A stretch of DNA of 64,000 nt, from positions 369,263 to 433,262 of the forward strand of contig NZ_LISW01000009.1 of NCBI RefSeq assembly GCF_001905735.1, in the 5' to 3' direction. Positions 8,353 through 16,607 of the stretch are shown piece by piece (within the stretch, counting starts at the first letter, position 1; each line of letters starts with the position of its first letter). This stretch comes from Streptomyces sp. CB01249 (GTDB taxonomy: Bacteria; Actinomycetota; Actinomycetes; Streptomycetales; Streptomycetaceae). Below the pieces are notes generated by a model that worked only from the letters and a program-made list of their open reading frames with translations, was not told where the DNA came from and made no database searches. Made by a program: the position numbers and the translations under genes.

Positions 8353-8726
8353 GAGGTGGTGCAGCTCCGCGCCGTCCTCGCGCCGGGCGAGCAGTTCGCC
8401 GCGTTGGGCGGGGAGCCGGATGCGTACGGAACGGATGGGGCACCCCCGGGTGGCGCGGCTGGACGCCGGTCGGCGTGGTCCCGTTGATCATATGGGGCGG
8501 GACCGGGGCGGCCGGGACCCGGTCCGTTCACCCGGATGGCGTAACGGGCGCGAGTGCCGCGCAGCCGCGTGAGGCGGGGGCTGCAACGGTCCGGGGCGGA
8601 TGCCGCGTGCCGCGCCCGGTGGCCGGGCGGTTGCAGCGTCCATCCGGGTGAGGCGCGATGGAATCCGGACGCGCCTTCTCTGCTGGACCCACCCACAGGA
8701 CGCGCCCGGGCGAGGAGGATTCGGAT
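8353..8726. other. Gap between cbiZ-like gene and the PRC-barrel gene
   Basis: This 374-base divergent region holds the coding-like 5' extension of the cbiZ frame (to about 8443) and then the promoters of both genes. I see no clear repeat, small gene or RNA in the remainder. Confidence 0.5.
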
Positions 8727-9737
8727 ATGGGAGCCGCTGACGGTTTCACGGATTCCGGAGAGCTCGACGGCCTGACGGTGTACGACACCGAGGGCGAGAA
8801 GATCGGCAACGTGGGCCGCGTGTATGTCGACGACAACACCGGCCGCCCGGACTGGATCACGGTGAAGACCGGCCTGTTCGGCATGAAGGAGAGTTTCGTG
8901 CCTCTCGCCGGAGCCCGTCGAGTGGGCTCCGACCTGCACATCTCCCACGGCAAGGACCAGGTCAAGGAAGCCCCCCGGGTGGACGCGGACGCACATCTGT
9001 CCGTGTCGGAGGAGGAGGAGCTGTACCGGCACTACGGCCTGACCAGGAACACCCGGGGCAATCTCGGCGACAGTTCCGGGACCGGCGCACCGACCACGAC
9101 GGGCACCGGCACCATGGGCGCGGCCGGGACCGGCGCGGCGGCCGGGGCCGGAGCAGGGGCCGGGGCCATGGGCGCGGCCGGCACCTCCGGCAAGGACCGC
9201 ACGCAGACGACCGGTACCGGCAGGCACCGGGACACCGAGGCTGCGGGCACGGGCGCGGGACGTCCGCTGGCCGGGGCCGGGGCGGGCACCAGGTCGGGGG
9301 CCGACCTGGGCGGCAAGGAGGAGATGATCCGCTCCGAGGAGCAGCTGCACATCGGCACCGAGGAGTACGAGAGCGGCAGGGCCCGCCTCCACAAGTACGT
9401 CGTCACCGAGAACGTCACGCGCAGCGTGCCGGTCTCGCACGAGGAGGTACGGGTGGTCCGTGAGCCGCTGCAGCCGGGCGACAAGACGACGCGCGCGGGC
9501 GACCTGACGGAGCAGGACGTGGAGGTCACCCTGCACGCGGAGCGCGCCACGATGCGCAAGGAGACCGTCCCGGTCGAGCGCGTCCGGATGGAAACCCAGA
9601 GGGTGACGGAGCAGAAGGAGGTCTCCGCCGAACTGCGCAAGGAGCAGATCGACTACGCGGACGGCACCACCAAGGACGGCAAGGACATGGGTGGCAAGGA
9701 CACCGGCGGCGACATGGGACGAGGACGCCACCGCTGA
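8727..9737 (+). CDS. PRC-barrel and DUF2382 domain stress-type protein
   Basis: 336 residues from ATG 8727, preceded by AGGAGG eight bases upstream; the earlier in-frame ATG at 8658 lacks an RBS. Residues 8-100 form a PRC-barrel (LDGLTVYDTEGEKIGNVGRV, DWITVKTGLFG). A low-complexity Gly/Ala/Thr linker of about 90 residues follows, then a DUF2382 domain with three repeated VPVxxEEVRVVREP-like units (VTRSVPVSHEEVRVVREPL, AERATMRKETVPVERVRM). In actinobacteria this architecture is common among stress- and desiccation-linked proteins, but biochemical function is not established. Cytoplasmic. It is monocistronic and closes on a strong hairpin. Confidence 0.87.
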   Translation: MGAADGFTDSGELDGLTVYDTEGEKIGNVGRVYVDDNTGRPDWITVKTGLFGMKESFVPLAGARRVGSDLHISHGKDQVKEAPRVDADAHLSVSEEEELYRHYGLTRNTRGNLGDSSGTGAPTTTGTGTMGAAGTGAAAGAGAGAGAMGAAGTSGKDRTQTTGTGRHRDTEAAGTGAGRPLAGAGAGTRSGADLGGKEEMIRSEEQLHIGTEEYESGRARLHKYVVTENVTRSVPVSHEEVRVVREPLQPGDKTTRAGDLTEQDVEVTLHAERATMRKETVPVERVRMETQRVTEQKEVSAELRKEQIDYADGTTKDGKDMGGKDTGGDMGRGRHR

Positions 9738-9777
9738 CCCCCCGCCGGCATGACTGCCGCACCGCATCACAGGCGAA

Positions 9778-9803
9778 GGGCGGGCCCGCCGACGGGCCCG
9801 CCC
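9778..9803. terminator. Bidirectional hairpin terminator
   Basis: A perfect 11-base-pair stem (9778-9788 with 9793-9803) surrounds the loop CCGA. It sits between the convergent PRC-barrel gene and the transporter ATPase gene and can serve both. Confidence 0.75.
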
Positions 9804-9822
9804 TCTCGTGTGCCCGGGCCCG

Positions 9823-10608
9823 TCAGGGCAGGAAGCGCACCGAGGGCCGCCCCTGCGGGCCGTCCGGGGTGACGACCGACCGCACCCGGTAGACCTCCTC
9901 GATCAGTTCCTCGGTGACGACCTGCGCGGGGGTCCCGCCCGCGACCGCCCGGCCGCCGCTCAGCACCACGATCCGGTCGCAGAACATGGCGGCCAGATTG
10001 AGGTCGTGCAGGGCGACGACGGCCGTGAGCGGGAGCGAGGCGACCAGGGAGAGCAGTTCCAGCTGGTGCTGGATGTCCAGGTGGTTGGTCGGTTCGTCCA
10101 GCAGGAGTTCGCGCGGCCGCTGGGCGAGCGCGCGGGCGATCTGGACGCGCTGGCGCTCACCGCCGGACAGGGTGTGCCAGGACTGGTCGCGGCGGCCGGT
10201 GAGCCCGGTGCGTTCCAGCGCCTCGTCCACCGCCGCCGCGTCCTCGCCCGTCGGGGCGGCCCAGGCGCGGCGGTGCGGGATGCGGCCCAGGCGTACGACG
10301 TCCAGGACGCTCAGCTCGTCCTGGGTGGCGGCGTGCTGGTCCACGACCGCGACGCGCCGGGCCACCGCGCGCCGGCCGACGGCGGGCAGCGGTTCGCCGT
10401 CCAGGGTGACGACGCCCGCGTGCGGGGCGAGGACCCCGGCGAGGATGCGCAGCAGCGTGGACTTGCCGGAGCCGTTGGGGCCGATCAGGCCCACGGTGGT
10501 GCCGGGTTCCGGGGCCAGCGTCACGCCGTCCAGAAGGAGGCGGCCACCGGCTTCCCGGACGACCCGTTCGGCCCGCAGCCCCTCGGTCGTCGTCCCGGTC
10601 CCGGTCAT
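9823..10608 (-). CDS. btuD: Corrinoid ABC transporter, ATP-binding protein
   Basis: 261 residues. Walker A GPNGSGKST at 43-51, Q-loop VDQHAATQDELSV, ABC signature LSGGERQRVQ, Walker B LLLDEPTNHLD and the switch histidine in ALHDLNLA are all intact. It belongs to the FecE/BtuD subfamily that powers type II importers. Its ATG overlaps the permease stop by ATGA. Protein similarity would usually give an iron-siderophore label; the cobalamin riboswitch leading this operon argues for vitamin B12 or cobinamide. Last gene of the operon, followed by the 9778-9803 terminator. Confidence 0.85.
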   Translation of the reverse strand: MTGTGTTTEGLRAERVVREAGGRLLLDGVTLAPEPGTTVGLIGPNGSGKSTLLRILAGVLAPHAGVVTLDGEPLPAVGRRAVARRVAVVDQHAATQDELSVLDVVRLGRIPHRRAWAAPTGEDAAAVDEALERTGLTGRRDQSWHTLSGGERQRVQIARALAQRPRELLLDEPTNHLDIQHQLELLSLVASLPLTAVVALHDLNLAAMFCDRIVVLSGGRAVAGGTPAQVVTEELIEEVYRVRSVVTPDGPQGRPSVRFLP

Positions 10609-11687
10609 GCGGGCCGCCTGGTGCGGTAGAGGACGGCGACGAAGGCGGGCACGCCGATGAGGGCGGTGACGACGCCCACCGGGACCTCCTGGGGGTCGAG
10701 GACGGTCCGGGCGAGGGTGTCGACCCAGACGAGGAAGACGGCCCCGGTGAGCGCGGTGACCGGCAGCAGTCTGCGGTGGCCCGAGCCGGTGAGGGCGCGG
10801 GCGGCGTGCGGCAGGACCAGCCCGACGAAGCCGATGGCCCCGGCCGAGCTGACGAGCGCGGCGGTGAGCAGCGCGGTCGTGCAGAGCAGGACGGTCCGGA
10901 CGCGTGCGACGTTCACGCCGAGGGCGGCGGCCGCGTCCTGCCCGAAGGCGAAGGCGTCGAGCGTACGGGCGTGGCCCAGGCAGATGAGCAGGCTGACGGC
11001 GAGGACGGCGGAGCAGACCCAGACATCGGTCCAGCCGACTCCGCCGAGCGAGCCCAGCAGCCAGAACAGCACCCCGCGGGTCTGCTCGGCGTCGGCGGCC
11101 GTCATGACGACGAAGGAGGTCAGCGCCGAGAACAGCTGCATGGCGGCGACCCCGGACAGCACGACGCGGTCGGTGGAGCCGCCCAGGGTGTGGCTGAGCA
11201 GCATCACCAGGGCGAAGGAGCAGAGCGCCCCGATGAACGCCCCGGCCGGCAGCGTCACCGCTCCCCCGCCGACGCCGAGCACGACGACCAGGACCGCGCC
11301 GGTGGACGCGCCGGAGGAGACGCCGAGGACGAACGGGTCGGCCAGCGGGTTGCGCAGCAGGGACTGCATGACGGTCCCGCAGACCGCGAGCCCGGCCCCG
11401 CAGACGGCGGCGAGCAGGGTGCGCGGCATGCGCAGGTTCCAGATGATGCCGTCGCGGATCGGGCTGAGCCGGGCCTCGCCGATGCCGAGGTGGGCGGCGA
11501 CGGCGGACCAGACGTCCACGACGGAGATCCGGGCCGGTCCGATGGTGACCGCGACCGCGACGGAGAGGGCGAGCAGCAGCAGGCCGCCGGTCCACAGGAG
11601 GCCGTCGCGCAGGCCGCGCGGCCGGGGGCGGGCGGCTTCCGGGGCCTTTTCGCCCGGGGCGATGTCGCGCGAGTCGGTGGCCGTCAC
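10605..11687 (-). CDS. btuC: Corrinoid ABC transporter, FecCD/BtuC-type permease
   Basis: 360 residues from GTG 11687, which overlaps the stop of the binding-protein gene (GTGA). About nine to ten membrane segments follow a charged cytoplasmic N-terminus. Family landmarks: RMPRTLLAAVCGAGLAVCG, then RNPLADPFVLGVSSGAS and the coupling-helix region AGAIGFVGLVLPHAARAL. It forms a homodimeric channel with BtuD. Position second in a riboswitch-led btuF-btuC-btuD order supports corrinoid import. Confidence 0.85.
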   Translation of the reverse strand: MTATDSRDIAPGEKAPEAARPRPRGLRDGLLWTGGLLLLALSVAVAVTIGPARISVVDVWSAVAAHLGIGEARLSPIRDGIIWNLRMPRTLLAAVCGAGLAVCGTVMQSLLRNPLADPFVLGVSSGASTGAVLVVVLGVGGGAVTLPAGAFIGALCSFALVMLLSHTLGGSTDRVVLSGVAAMQLFSALTSFVVMTAADAEQTRGVLFWLLGSLGGVGWTDVWVCSAVLAVSLLICLGHARTLDAFAFGQDAAAALGVNVARVRTVLLCTTALLTAALVSSAGAIGFVGLVLPHAARALTGSGHRRLLPVTALTGAVFLVWVDTLARTVLDPQEVPVGVVTALIGVPAFVAVLYRTRRPA

Positions 11688-12751
11688 CCCGTCAGTCCGA
11701 AGTCGCGCAGCCCGGCGGCCACCAGCTCGATGCCCTCGACCGTGCGGATGGTCGGGTTCATGGCCTGTCCGCTGAGCAGGACATAACGCTTGTGCCGTAC
11801 GGCGTCCATCTTCTTGGTGACGGGGTTGGACTCCAGGAAGGCGATCTTCCCGGCGGCGCTCTCGGCGGTCTGCGACTTGCGGGTGAGGTCGCCGATGACC
11901 AGGACGTCCGGGTTGCGGTCGGCGACGGTCTCCCAGTTGATCTGGGGCCATTCGTCGTGCGTGTCGTCGAAGACGTTCTTCAGGCCCAGCTCCCGGGTCA
12001 TGATGCCCGGCGCCCCGCAGCAGCCCGCCAGATAGGGGGACTCGGAGTTGGCGAACCAGTACATGACGGAGGTGCCGGATCCGTCGATGCCGTCGGTGGC
12101 CTTCCGGATACGGTCGCGGAGCCGGGCGACCAGCTTCTCGCCGCGCTCCGGCACGCCGAACACGCGGGCCAGGTCGTTCACTTCGGCGTACACGCTGTCC
12201 ATGGTGAGCGCGCCGGTGCGGACGCCGTCGCCGTCCTTGGTGTTGTCCTTGGCGGTGCAGTCGGCGGGCGCGACATAGGTGGGGACGCCCAGCTTCTCGA
12301 ACTGTTCGCGCGGGGCGACGCCGCCCTTGGCGAGGGTCGACTCGAAGTCGGCGGCGACGAAGTCGGGCTCCTGGTCGAGGACCTTCTCGGACGAGGGGCG
12401 GTTGTCGGCGATCCGCTTCACGCCCGCGTTGGCCTTCTCCAGGCCCTTCATCACCGGGTCGGTCCAGGTGGCGGTGGCCGCCATCCGGTCCTGGAGGCCG
12501 AGCGAGAGCAGGATCTCCGTGGTGCCCTGGTCGACGGAGACCGCGCGGCGGGGTGCGGCGTCCACGGTGACGGTGCGCCCGCAGTTCTTGAGGGTGACCG
12601 GATAGCCGTCCGCCCTGCCGGACGCGTCGGCCTTTTCGGAGGGCGACCCTCCGCAGGCCGTCAGCAGCAGGAGCGCGGCGGTGAGCAGGGCGGCGGAACG
12701 GGCGGGGCCGGATATCGGCGGCACGGGGTACCTCGGCGTCTCTGGGCCCAT
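11684..12751 (-). CDS. btuF: Corrinoid ABC transporter, substrate-binding lipoprotein
   Basis: 355 residues from ATG 12751. A signal peptide ends in the lipobox LLTAC-GG, so the mature protein is lipid-anchored outside the membrane. The body is a type III (TroA/BtuF-like) binding protein: AVSVDQGTTEILLSLGL, ADNRPSSEKVLDQEPDFVAAD and NWETVADRNPDVLVIGD, with an unusual CCGAPG loop. It is the first gene after the cobalamin riboswitch at about 12795-12976. No strong RBS precedes the start, which fits translation controlled by RNA folding. An iron-siderophore ligand is the main alternative but the riboswitch makes it unlikely. Confidence 0.82.
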   Translation of the reverse strand: MGPETPRYPVPPISGPARSAALLTAALLLLTACGGSPSEKADASGRADGYPVTLKNCGRTVTVDAAPRRAVSVDQGTTEILLSLGLQDRMAATATWTDPVMKGLEKANAGVKRIADNRPSSEKVLDQEPDFVAADFESTLAKGGVAPREQFEKLGVPTYVAPADCTAKDNTKDGDGVRTGALTMDSVYAEVNDLARVFGVPERGEKLVARLRDRIRKATDGIDGSGTSVMYWFANSESPYLAGCCGAPGIMTRELGLKNVFDDTHDEWPQINWETVADRNPDVLVIGDLTRKSQTAESAAGKIAFLESNPVTKKMDAVRHKRYVLLSGQAMNPTIRTVEGIELVAAGLRDFGLTG

Positions 12752-12772
12752 GCGCGGGGCCCGCTGTACGGT

Positions 12773-12796
12773 CCGCCGCCCGGTCCCGGGCGGCGG
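12773..12796 (-). terminator. Putative expression-platform hairpin of the cobalamin riboswitch
   Basis: A perfect 11-base-pair GC stem (12773-12783 with 12786-12796) abuts the 3' edge of the aptamer and ends 22 bases before the btuF start. It could act as a regulated terminator or mask the translation start; the immediate adjacency to the B12 box suggests mutually exclusive folding. Confidence 0.6.
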
Positions 12797-12976
12797 TCGC
12801 CAGCAGGTCTTCGGACTCGGGTTCGTTCGGGCGGGACGCCTTCCCGGGAGACGCCGGGTCTCCCAGTGGCCGTGGCCCCGCCCGTCCCCCTCACCGCTGC
12901 GCGTCAGTTCCGGATTCGCACCGGATTCCCTGACCCCTACGTGGAGTTCGACTGGCTCCGGGGAAGCTATCACGGG
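12795..12976 (-). promoter_or_regulatory. Cobalamin riboswitch
   Basis: Read on the minus strand, the leader contains GATAGC near its 5' end, then GGGAATCCGGTGCGAATCC (the conserved GGGAA and GGTGCxAxTCC core), then GCCACTGGGAG (GCCACTG box), and near the 3' end GAGTCCGAAGACCTGC (B12 box). Order and spacing over about 180 bases fit the adenosylcobalamin-sensing class (Rfam cobalamin element). It lies directly upstream of the transporter operon, so import should be shut when coenzyme B12 is plentiful. Boundaries are approximate. Confidence 0.92.
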
Positions 12977-13008
12977 CGTCCGCGCAGCTCAGAGCCGCCC
13001 CCAGGGGC

Positions 13009-14232
13009 TCATGGACGTTGCAGGGCCACCACCGCGTTGTGCCCGCCGAAGCCGAAGGAGTGGCTGACGGCCCGGCGGACCGGCCGTACCAGCGGCACCT
13101 TGGTGACGCAGTCGATGTCGAACCCGGGCGCGGGCGCGTCCAGGTTCGCGACCGGCGGGACGACCCCGCGCTGAAGGGTGAGGATCGTCAGCCCCGCCTC
13201 GATCGCCCCGGCCGCGCCCATGCAGTGCCCGAGCACGCCCTTGGGGGCGGTGACGGGTGGGCGGTGCGGGTACACCCGGCTGATCAGCGCGGCCTCGGCG
13301 GCGTCGTTGCGTACGGTCGCGGTGCCGTGCGCGTTGACGTGCTCCACCTCGTCGGCCCGCCAGCCCGCGTCGCGCAGCGCGGCCTCGACGGCGGCCCGGG
13401 CGATCCGGCCGTCGGGGTGCGGGCTGGTGGGGTGGTGGGCGTCCGTGGTGGCGCCGGTCCCGGCGAGCAGGGCCCGGGGTTCGGCGCCCCTGGCCTCCGC
13501 GTCGGCGGCGCGTTCCAGCACCATGACCGCGGCGCCCTCGCCCATGACGAGTCCGGCCCGGTCGGCGGCGAAGGGGCGGCTGAGCCGGGACAGGTCGCCG
13601 TCCGCGAGGGCGGCGGCCCCGGACCGGGCGAAACCGGTCATGGCGATCGGGAAGACCGTCGACTCGGTCGCCCCCGCGATGGCCACGTCGCACTGCCCGG
13701 TGGCCAGCAGGTCGCGGGCGACGGAGAGCGCGGTGACGCCGGACGAACACGCCGTGCAGGGCGCCATGCTGGGGCCGGTGGCCCGCATCTCGATCGCGAT
13801 CTCGGCGGCGGGCATGTTGGGGATGGTCAGCAGGACCCCGGCGGGCGAGGTCGCCTCCGGGCCCCGCCGCTCCAGCACGAGCGCCTGGTCGGTGAGGTGC
13901 GCGGAGCCCCCGCTGCTGGTGCCGACGACGACCGCGACCCGGCTGCCGTCCCAGCCGGCCGGGTCGAGCCCGGCGTCCGCGACGGCCTCCCGGGCGGCCA
14001 GGACCGCGAACTTGACGTACCGGCCCATCCGGAAGGCCGTACGGCGGCCGATCTCGGCGTCCAGGTCGATGCCGTCGACCACGCAGGCGAAGTCGATCGC
14101 GCACCCGGCGAGCGCGGGGACGGTGCGGGCCGGGCTCACGGCGGCGCACACCCCGGCCCAGGTGGACTCGGTGTCGTTGCCGACCGGGGTGATCATGCCG
14201 AGCCCGGTGACGGCGATGGCCGGGTTCCTCAT
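13009..14232 (-). CDS. Beta-ketoacyl-ACP synthase, FabF-type (KS1)
   Basis: 407-residue condensing enzyme. Thiolase fold with nucleophile Cys162 in TACSSG, catalytic His302 in NAHGT, Lys331 and His336 in KGVLGH, and the C-terminal SHSFGFGGHNAV loop. All catalytic residues are present, so this is an active elongating ketosynthase, not a chain-length factor. Its ATG overlaps the ACP stop by four bases. It belongs to a minus-strand cluster: KS2, oxidase-like flavoprotein, membrane peptide, ACP, KS1. No acyltransferase, ketoreductase or dehydratase lies here, so the cluster would borrow these from fatty acid synthesis. Product unknown. Confidence 0.88.
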   Translation of the reverse strand: MRNPAIAVTGLGMITPVGNDTESTWAGVCAAVSPARTVPALAGCAIDFACVVDGIDLDAEIGRRTAFRMGRYVKFAVLAAREAVADAGLDPAGWDGSRVAVVVGTSSGGSAHLTDQALVLERRGPEATSPAGVLLTIPNMPAAEIAIEMRATGPSMAPCTACSSGVTALSVARDLLATGQCDVAIAGATESTVFPIAMTGFARSGAAALADGDLSRLSRPFAADRAGLVMGEGAAVMVLERAADAEARGAEPRALLAGTGATTDAHHPTSPHPDGRIARAAVEAALRDAGWRADEVEHVNAHGTATVRNDAAEAALISRVYPHRPPVTAPKGVLGHCMGAAGAIEAGLTILTLQRGVVPPVANLDAPAPGFDIDCVTKVPLVRPVRRAVSHSFGFGGHNAVVALQRP

Positions 14233-14468
14233 CGGGCGCCGGCCGACGCGTGGAGGTGCGCGGTGAGCTCGGCGAGGGTGGTGCCCCGGGTGAGGGTGCC
14301 GGTGTCCAGCTCGGCCCCGGTGGTCTCCCGGAGGACGACGGCGAACTCGGCGGCCGCGAGGGAGTCCATGTCCAGGCTGTCCAACGTGGAGTCCGGAAGG
14401 ATCTCGGCCACGGGCACCTTGAAGGTACGGCTGAGAACGTCGGTGATGTGGGGGTGGATCGTGCTCAT
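14229..14468 (-). CDS. Acyl carrier protein
   Basis: 79 residues. The phosphopantetheine serine is Ser36 in LDMDSLAAAEF, within the usual four-helix layout (helix I VLSRTF, loop, helix II SLAAAEFAVVL). It differs from the primary FAS carrier, which normally has DSLDTVE-like residues after the serine, so it is a dedicated carrier. Start ATG 14468 has AGGAAAG upstream. Translationally coupled to KS1. An Sfp-type phosphopantetheinyl transferase is encoded 17 kb away (31763-32497) and could prime it, but that link is only a guess. Confidence 0.87.
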   Translation of the reverse strand: MSTIHPHITDVLSRTFKVPVAEILPDSTLDSLDMDSLAAAEFAVVLRETTGAELDTGTLTRGTTLAELTAHLHASAGAR

Positions 14469-14558
14469 GGTCTTCCTTTCCTCAGGTCCATCCGGTCGGG
14501 TGTCCGGCGTCGGCGCGTACGGCCCCGACGCCGGAACAACTGAGCAGCGTCGCTCCGG

Positions 14559-14714
14559 TTACGCCTTGCGGCGAACCGATTCGGCAGGCGCCGGCCGGGG
14601 CGCCCCGTACCAACGCGCGAACAGAGCGACGCTCGTCCAGTAGACGAGGAGGACGGTCCCCGCCCCGAGCCCCTGTACGGCCCGTGCCGCGCGGCGCGTC
14701 CGGGTGCCCCTCAC
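14559..14714 (-). CDS. Small single-span membrane peptide
   Basis: 51 residues from GTG 14714 to TAA 14559-14561. The GTG overlaps the stop of the flavoprotein gene (GTGA), the classic translational-coupling arrangement. A basic N-terminus (RGTRTRRAARAVQ) precedes one hydrophobic segment (LGAGTVLLVYWTSVALFA), then a short polar tail; positive-inside rules put the N-terminus in the cytoplasm. No known family. It could tether the flavoprotein or carrier to the membrane; equally it might be a chance frame, though the overlap and the clean membrane span argue for a gene. Confidence 0.55.
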   Translation of the reverse strand: MRGTRTRRAARAVQGLGAGTVLLVYWTSVALFARWYGAPRPAPAESVRRKA

Positions 14715-16555
14715 CGGCCCGCCGCCGTGTGCCAGTGGGCGTCCGGATCGTCGTACGCCTCGGCGTATCCGGCGCCCGTGATCGGCCAGTCGGCGAGCAT
14801 CTCCTCGGGGAAGGCGAAGGAGTCGGCGAGCTCCGGGAGGTGGGGGGCCACCGCCTCGATGAGCCGTTCGGTGTGGTCCGTCAGCTCCTCCGCCTGACCG
14901 GCGCTCAGGTGCCCGGCCGCGAGGAGGTTCCCGCTGTCGCGCGCGACCCGGCCCAGGGCGAACAGCCGGGCCAGCTCGCCGAGCCGGTCCCGGTCCGCCC
15001 CGGCGGGCAGCGCCTCGACCGCCTCCGCGTACGCCTCGGCCGCCTGCCGGCAGGCGTGCGCCTCGACCCCGCGCAGCGCCGGGCCCGCCGCCGCGTTCCA
15101 CCGGCCCAGCGGGTCGCCGGGCGCCGTCCGGGCCGCCCGGGCCCCGGCGCGCGCGAACCACAGCTCCTCGGCGCGGCCCAGCAGCCCGACCAGGAACCGG
15201 AGGTCGGTGAGGTCGCCACCGGCCGGGGCGGCCGGCTCGTACGGGGCGCGGTCGGCGAGCAGGGCGGCGGCGGCCCGGGCGTGGACGGCGAGGTTGTCGC
15301 CCTCGGCGGTGATGGCGCCCTCGACGCCGGTGACGAGCGCGGCCATCCCGTTGTTCTCCAGGAGGCCCTGGGCGCCGCAGCGTTCCCGGGACTCCACGAT
15401 CACGGCCCTGGCCTGCCAGGTGATCCAGCCCTTGGCGATGTCCACCAGGCGCTCGGCCGCCTCCCGCCCGGCCTCGGGCCCCGTCTGGGCCGCCTCCCAG
15501 CGGTCCAGGACGCGGCGGTGCAGCAGGCTCATGGCGAAGACCGTGGCCATGGCTTCGGCGAGCGGCCCGTGGTGGGTGCGGTACGCGAGCACCGGCAGCC
15601 GCGCCCCGCGTCCGGCGGAGACGTGGCGGTGGCCGCCGTACCGCACCGCGACGGCCAGCGTGGCGCGCGCCGAGCCGACGGCGCTGGCGCTCATGGAGAT
15701 CCTGCCGGTGACGACCCGGGCGATGGAGGCGAGGAAGCGGCGCCTGCGGCCCTCGATGACGCTGCGGAACTCCCCGTCCGCGTCGATCCACCCCTGCGGG
15801 CCCGTCAGCAGCGCCTCGCGTCCCACGAAGACCCGGTCGAACGAGGTCAGGCTGTGGTCGACGGGGCTGCCCATGCGGGCGGGCAGCCTGCGCACCCGTA
15901 CCCCCGGCAGCGGCCCGGTGGCGCCGGTGAGCGGCACCAGCAGCAGGAACACCCCCCGGTCGGCCCCGCCCACCAGCAGCCGCGCGGCCACAAGCCCCGT
16001 CTTGGGGCCCCCGGGCTGCCCGGTGTTGGGCATGAACTTCTGCGCCCCGCAGTGCGGGGTGTGCAGCACGAACCCGTCGCGTACGGGGTCGTAGGAGGCG
16101 GTCGTCTCGACGGCCGCCGCGTCGTTGCCGTGCGCCACCTCCGTACACAGGAAGGTTCCGGTGCGGCGCAGCGCCAGGAAGTCCGACAGGTCGCGGGGGC
16201 TGTCGGCGATGTGGTCCAGGAGGCTGCCGAGGAACAGGTTGTAGTGGATGCCGGCGATGGTGGCGAGCGCCGGGTCGACCGGGGCCAGCCACTCGTGCAG
16301 GGCCGCCAGCGCCCGGAAGTCGGAGGCCGGGCGGGCGGCGCTGTCCAGGGAGTCGTTGAGGGCGCGCAGTCGTGCGTACGCGCGGGCGAGCCGTTCGTCC
16401 GGGGTGCCGCCGGCCGCCGGCCCGGGGGGCAGCCGGAACGGGTCGGTGGCGACGAGCCGCCGCCAGAATCCGTGCTCGCGGCGGGCGTCGGCGCCGAGGA
16501 GTACGGAGGTGAGCGGGCGCGCGAGGGGATCGGCGCCGGTGAGCATGGTGGTCAT
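14711..16555 (-). CDS. Acyl-CoA oxidase/dehydrogenase-like flavoprotein
   Basis: 614 residues from ATG 16555. Length and motifs resemble acyl-CoA oxidases more than 380-residue dehydrogenases: FLCTEVAHGNDAAAVETTA, FVLHTPHCGAQKFMPN and a flavin-domain SVIEGRRRRFLASIARVVTGR stretch. A catalytic glutamate may lie in GAQGLLENNGM, but I cannot fix it by eye. The family removes hydrogens at C2-C3 of an acyl thioester, giving a trans double bond and passing electrons to oxygen. Between two ketosynthases and an ACP it may desaturate a carrier-bound or CoA-bound intermediate. No evident RBS before the start; a second ATG lies three codons in. Confidence 0.8.
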   Translation of the reverse strand: MTTMLTGADPLARPLTSVLLGADARREHGFWRRLVATDPFRLPPGPAAGGTPDERLARAYARLRALNDSLDSAARPASDFRALAALHEWLAPVDPALATIAGIHYNLFLGSLLDHIADSPRDLSDFLALRRTGTFLCTEVAHGNDAAAVETTASYDPVRDGFVLHTPHCGAQKFMPNTGQPGGPKTGLVAARLLVGGADRGVFLLLVPLTGATGPLPGVRVRRLPARMGSPVDHSLTSFDRVFVGREALLTGPQGWIDADGEFRSVIEGRRRRFLASIARVVTGRISMSASAVGSARATLAVAVRYGGHRHVSAGRGARLPVLAYRTHHGPLAEAMATVFAMSLLHRRVLDRWEAAQTGPEAGREAAERLVDIAKGWITWQARAVIVESRERCGAQGLLENNGMAALVTGVEGAITAEGDNLAVHARAAAALLADRAPYEPAAPAGGDLTDLRFLVGLLGRAEELWFARAGARAARTAPGDPLGRWNAAAGPALRGVEAHACRQAAEAYAEAVEALPAGADRDRLGELARLFALGRVARDSGNLLAAGHLSAGQAEELTDHTERLIEAVAPHLPELADSFAFPEEMLADWPITGAGYAEAYDDPDAHWHTAAGR

Positions 16556-16607
16556 ACAAGACTGAACGACCGGCGTACGGGTCAGGACACCGCGCTCGTG
16601 CAGATGT

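Noticed and set aside
9076..9300. Gly/Ala/Thr-rich repeats as a possible mini-satellite or CRISPR-like array
   Set aside because: They are in-frame low-complexity linker codons of the PRC-barrel/DUF2382 protein, with no regular spacer.
9823..12751. Iron-siderophore uptake system
   Set aside because: Protein family permits it, but the cobalamin riboswitch leader is decisive evidence for corrinoid control.
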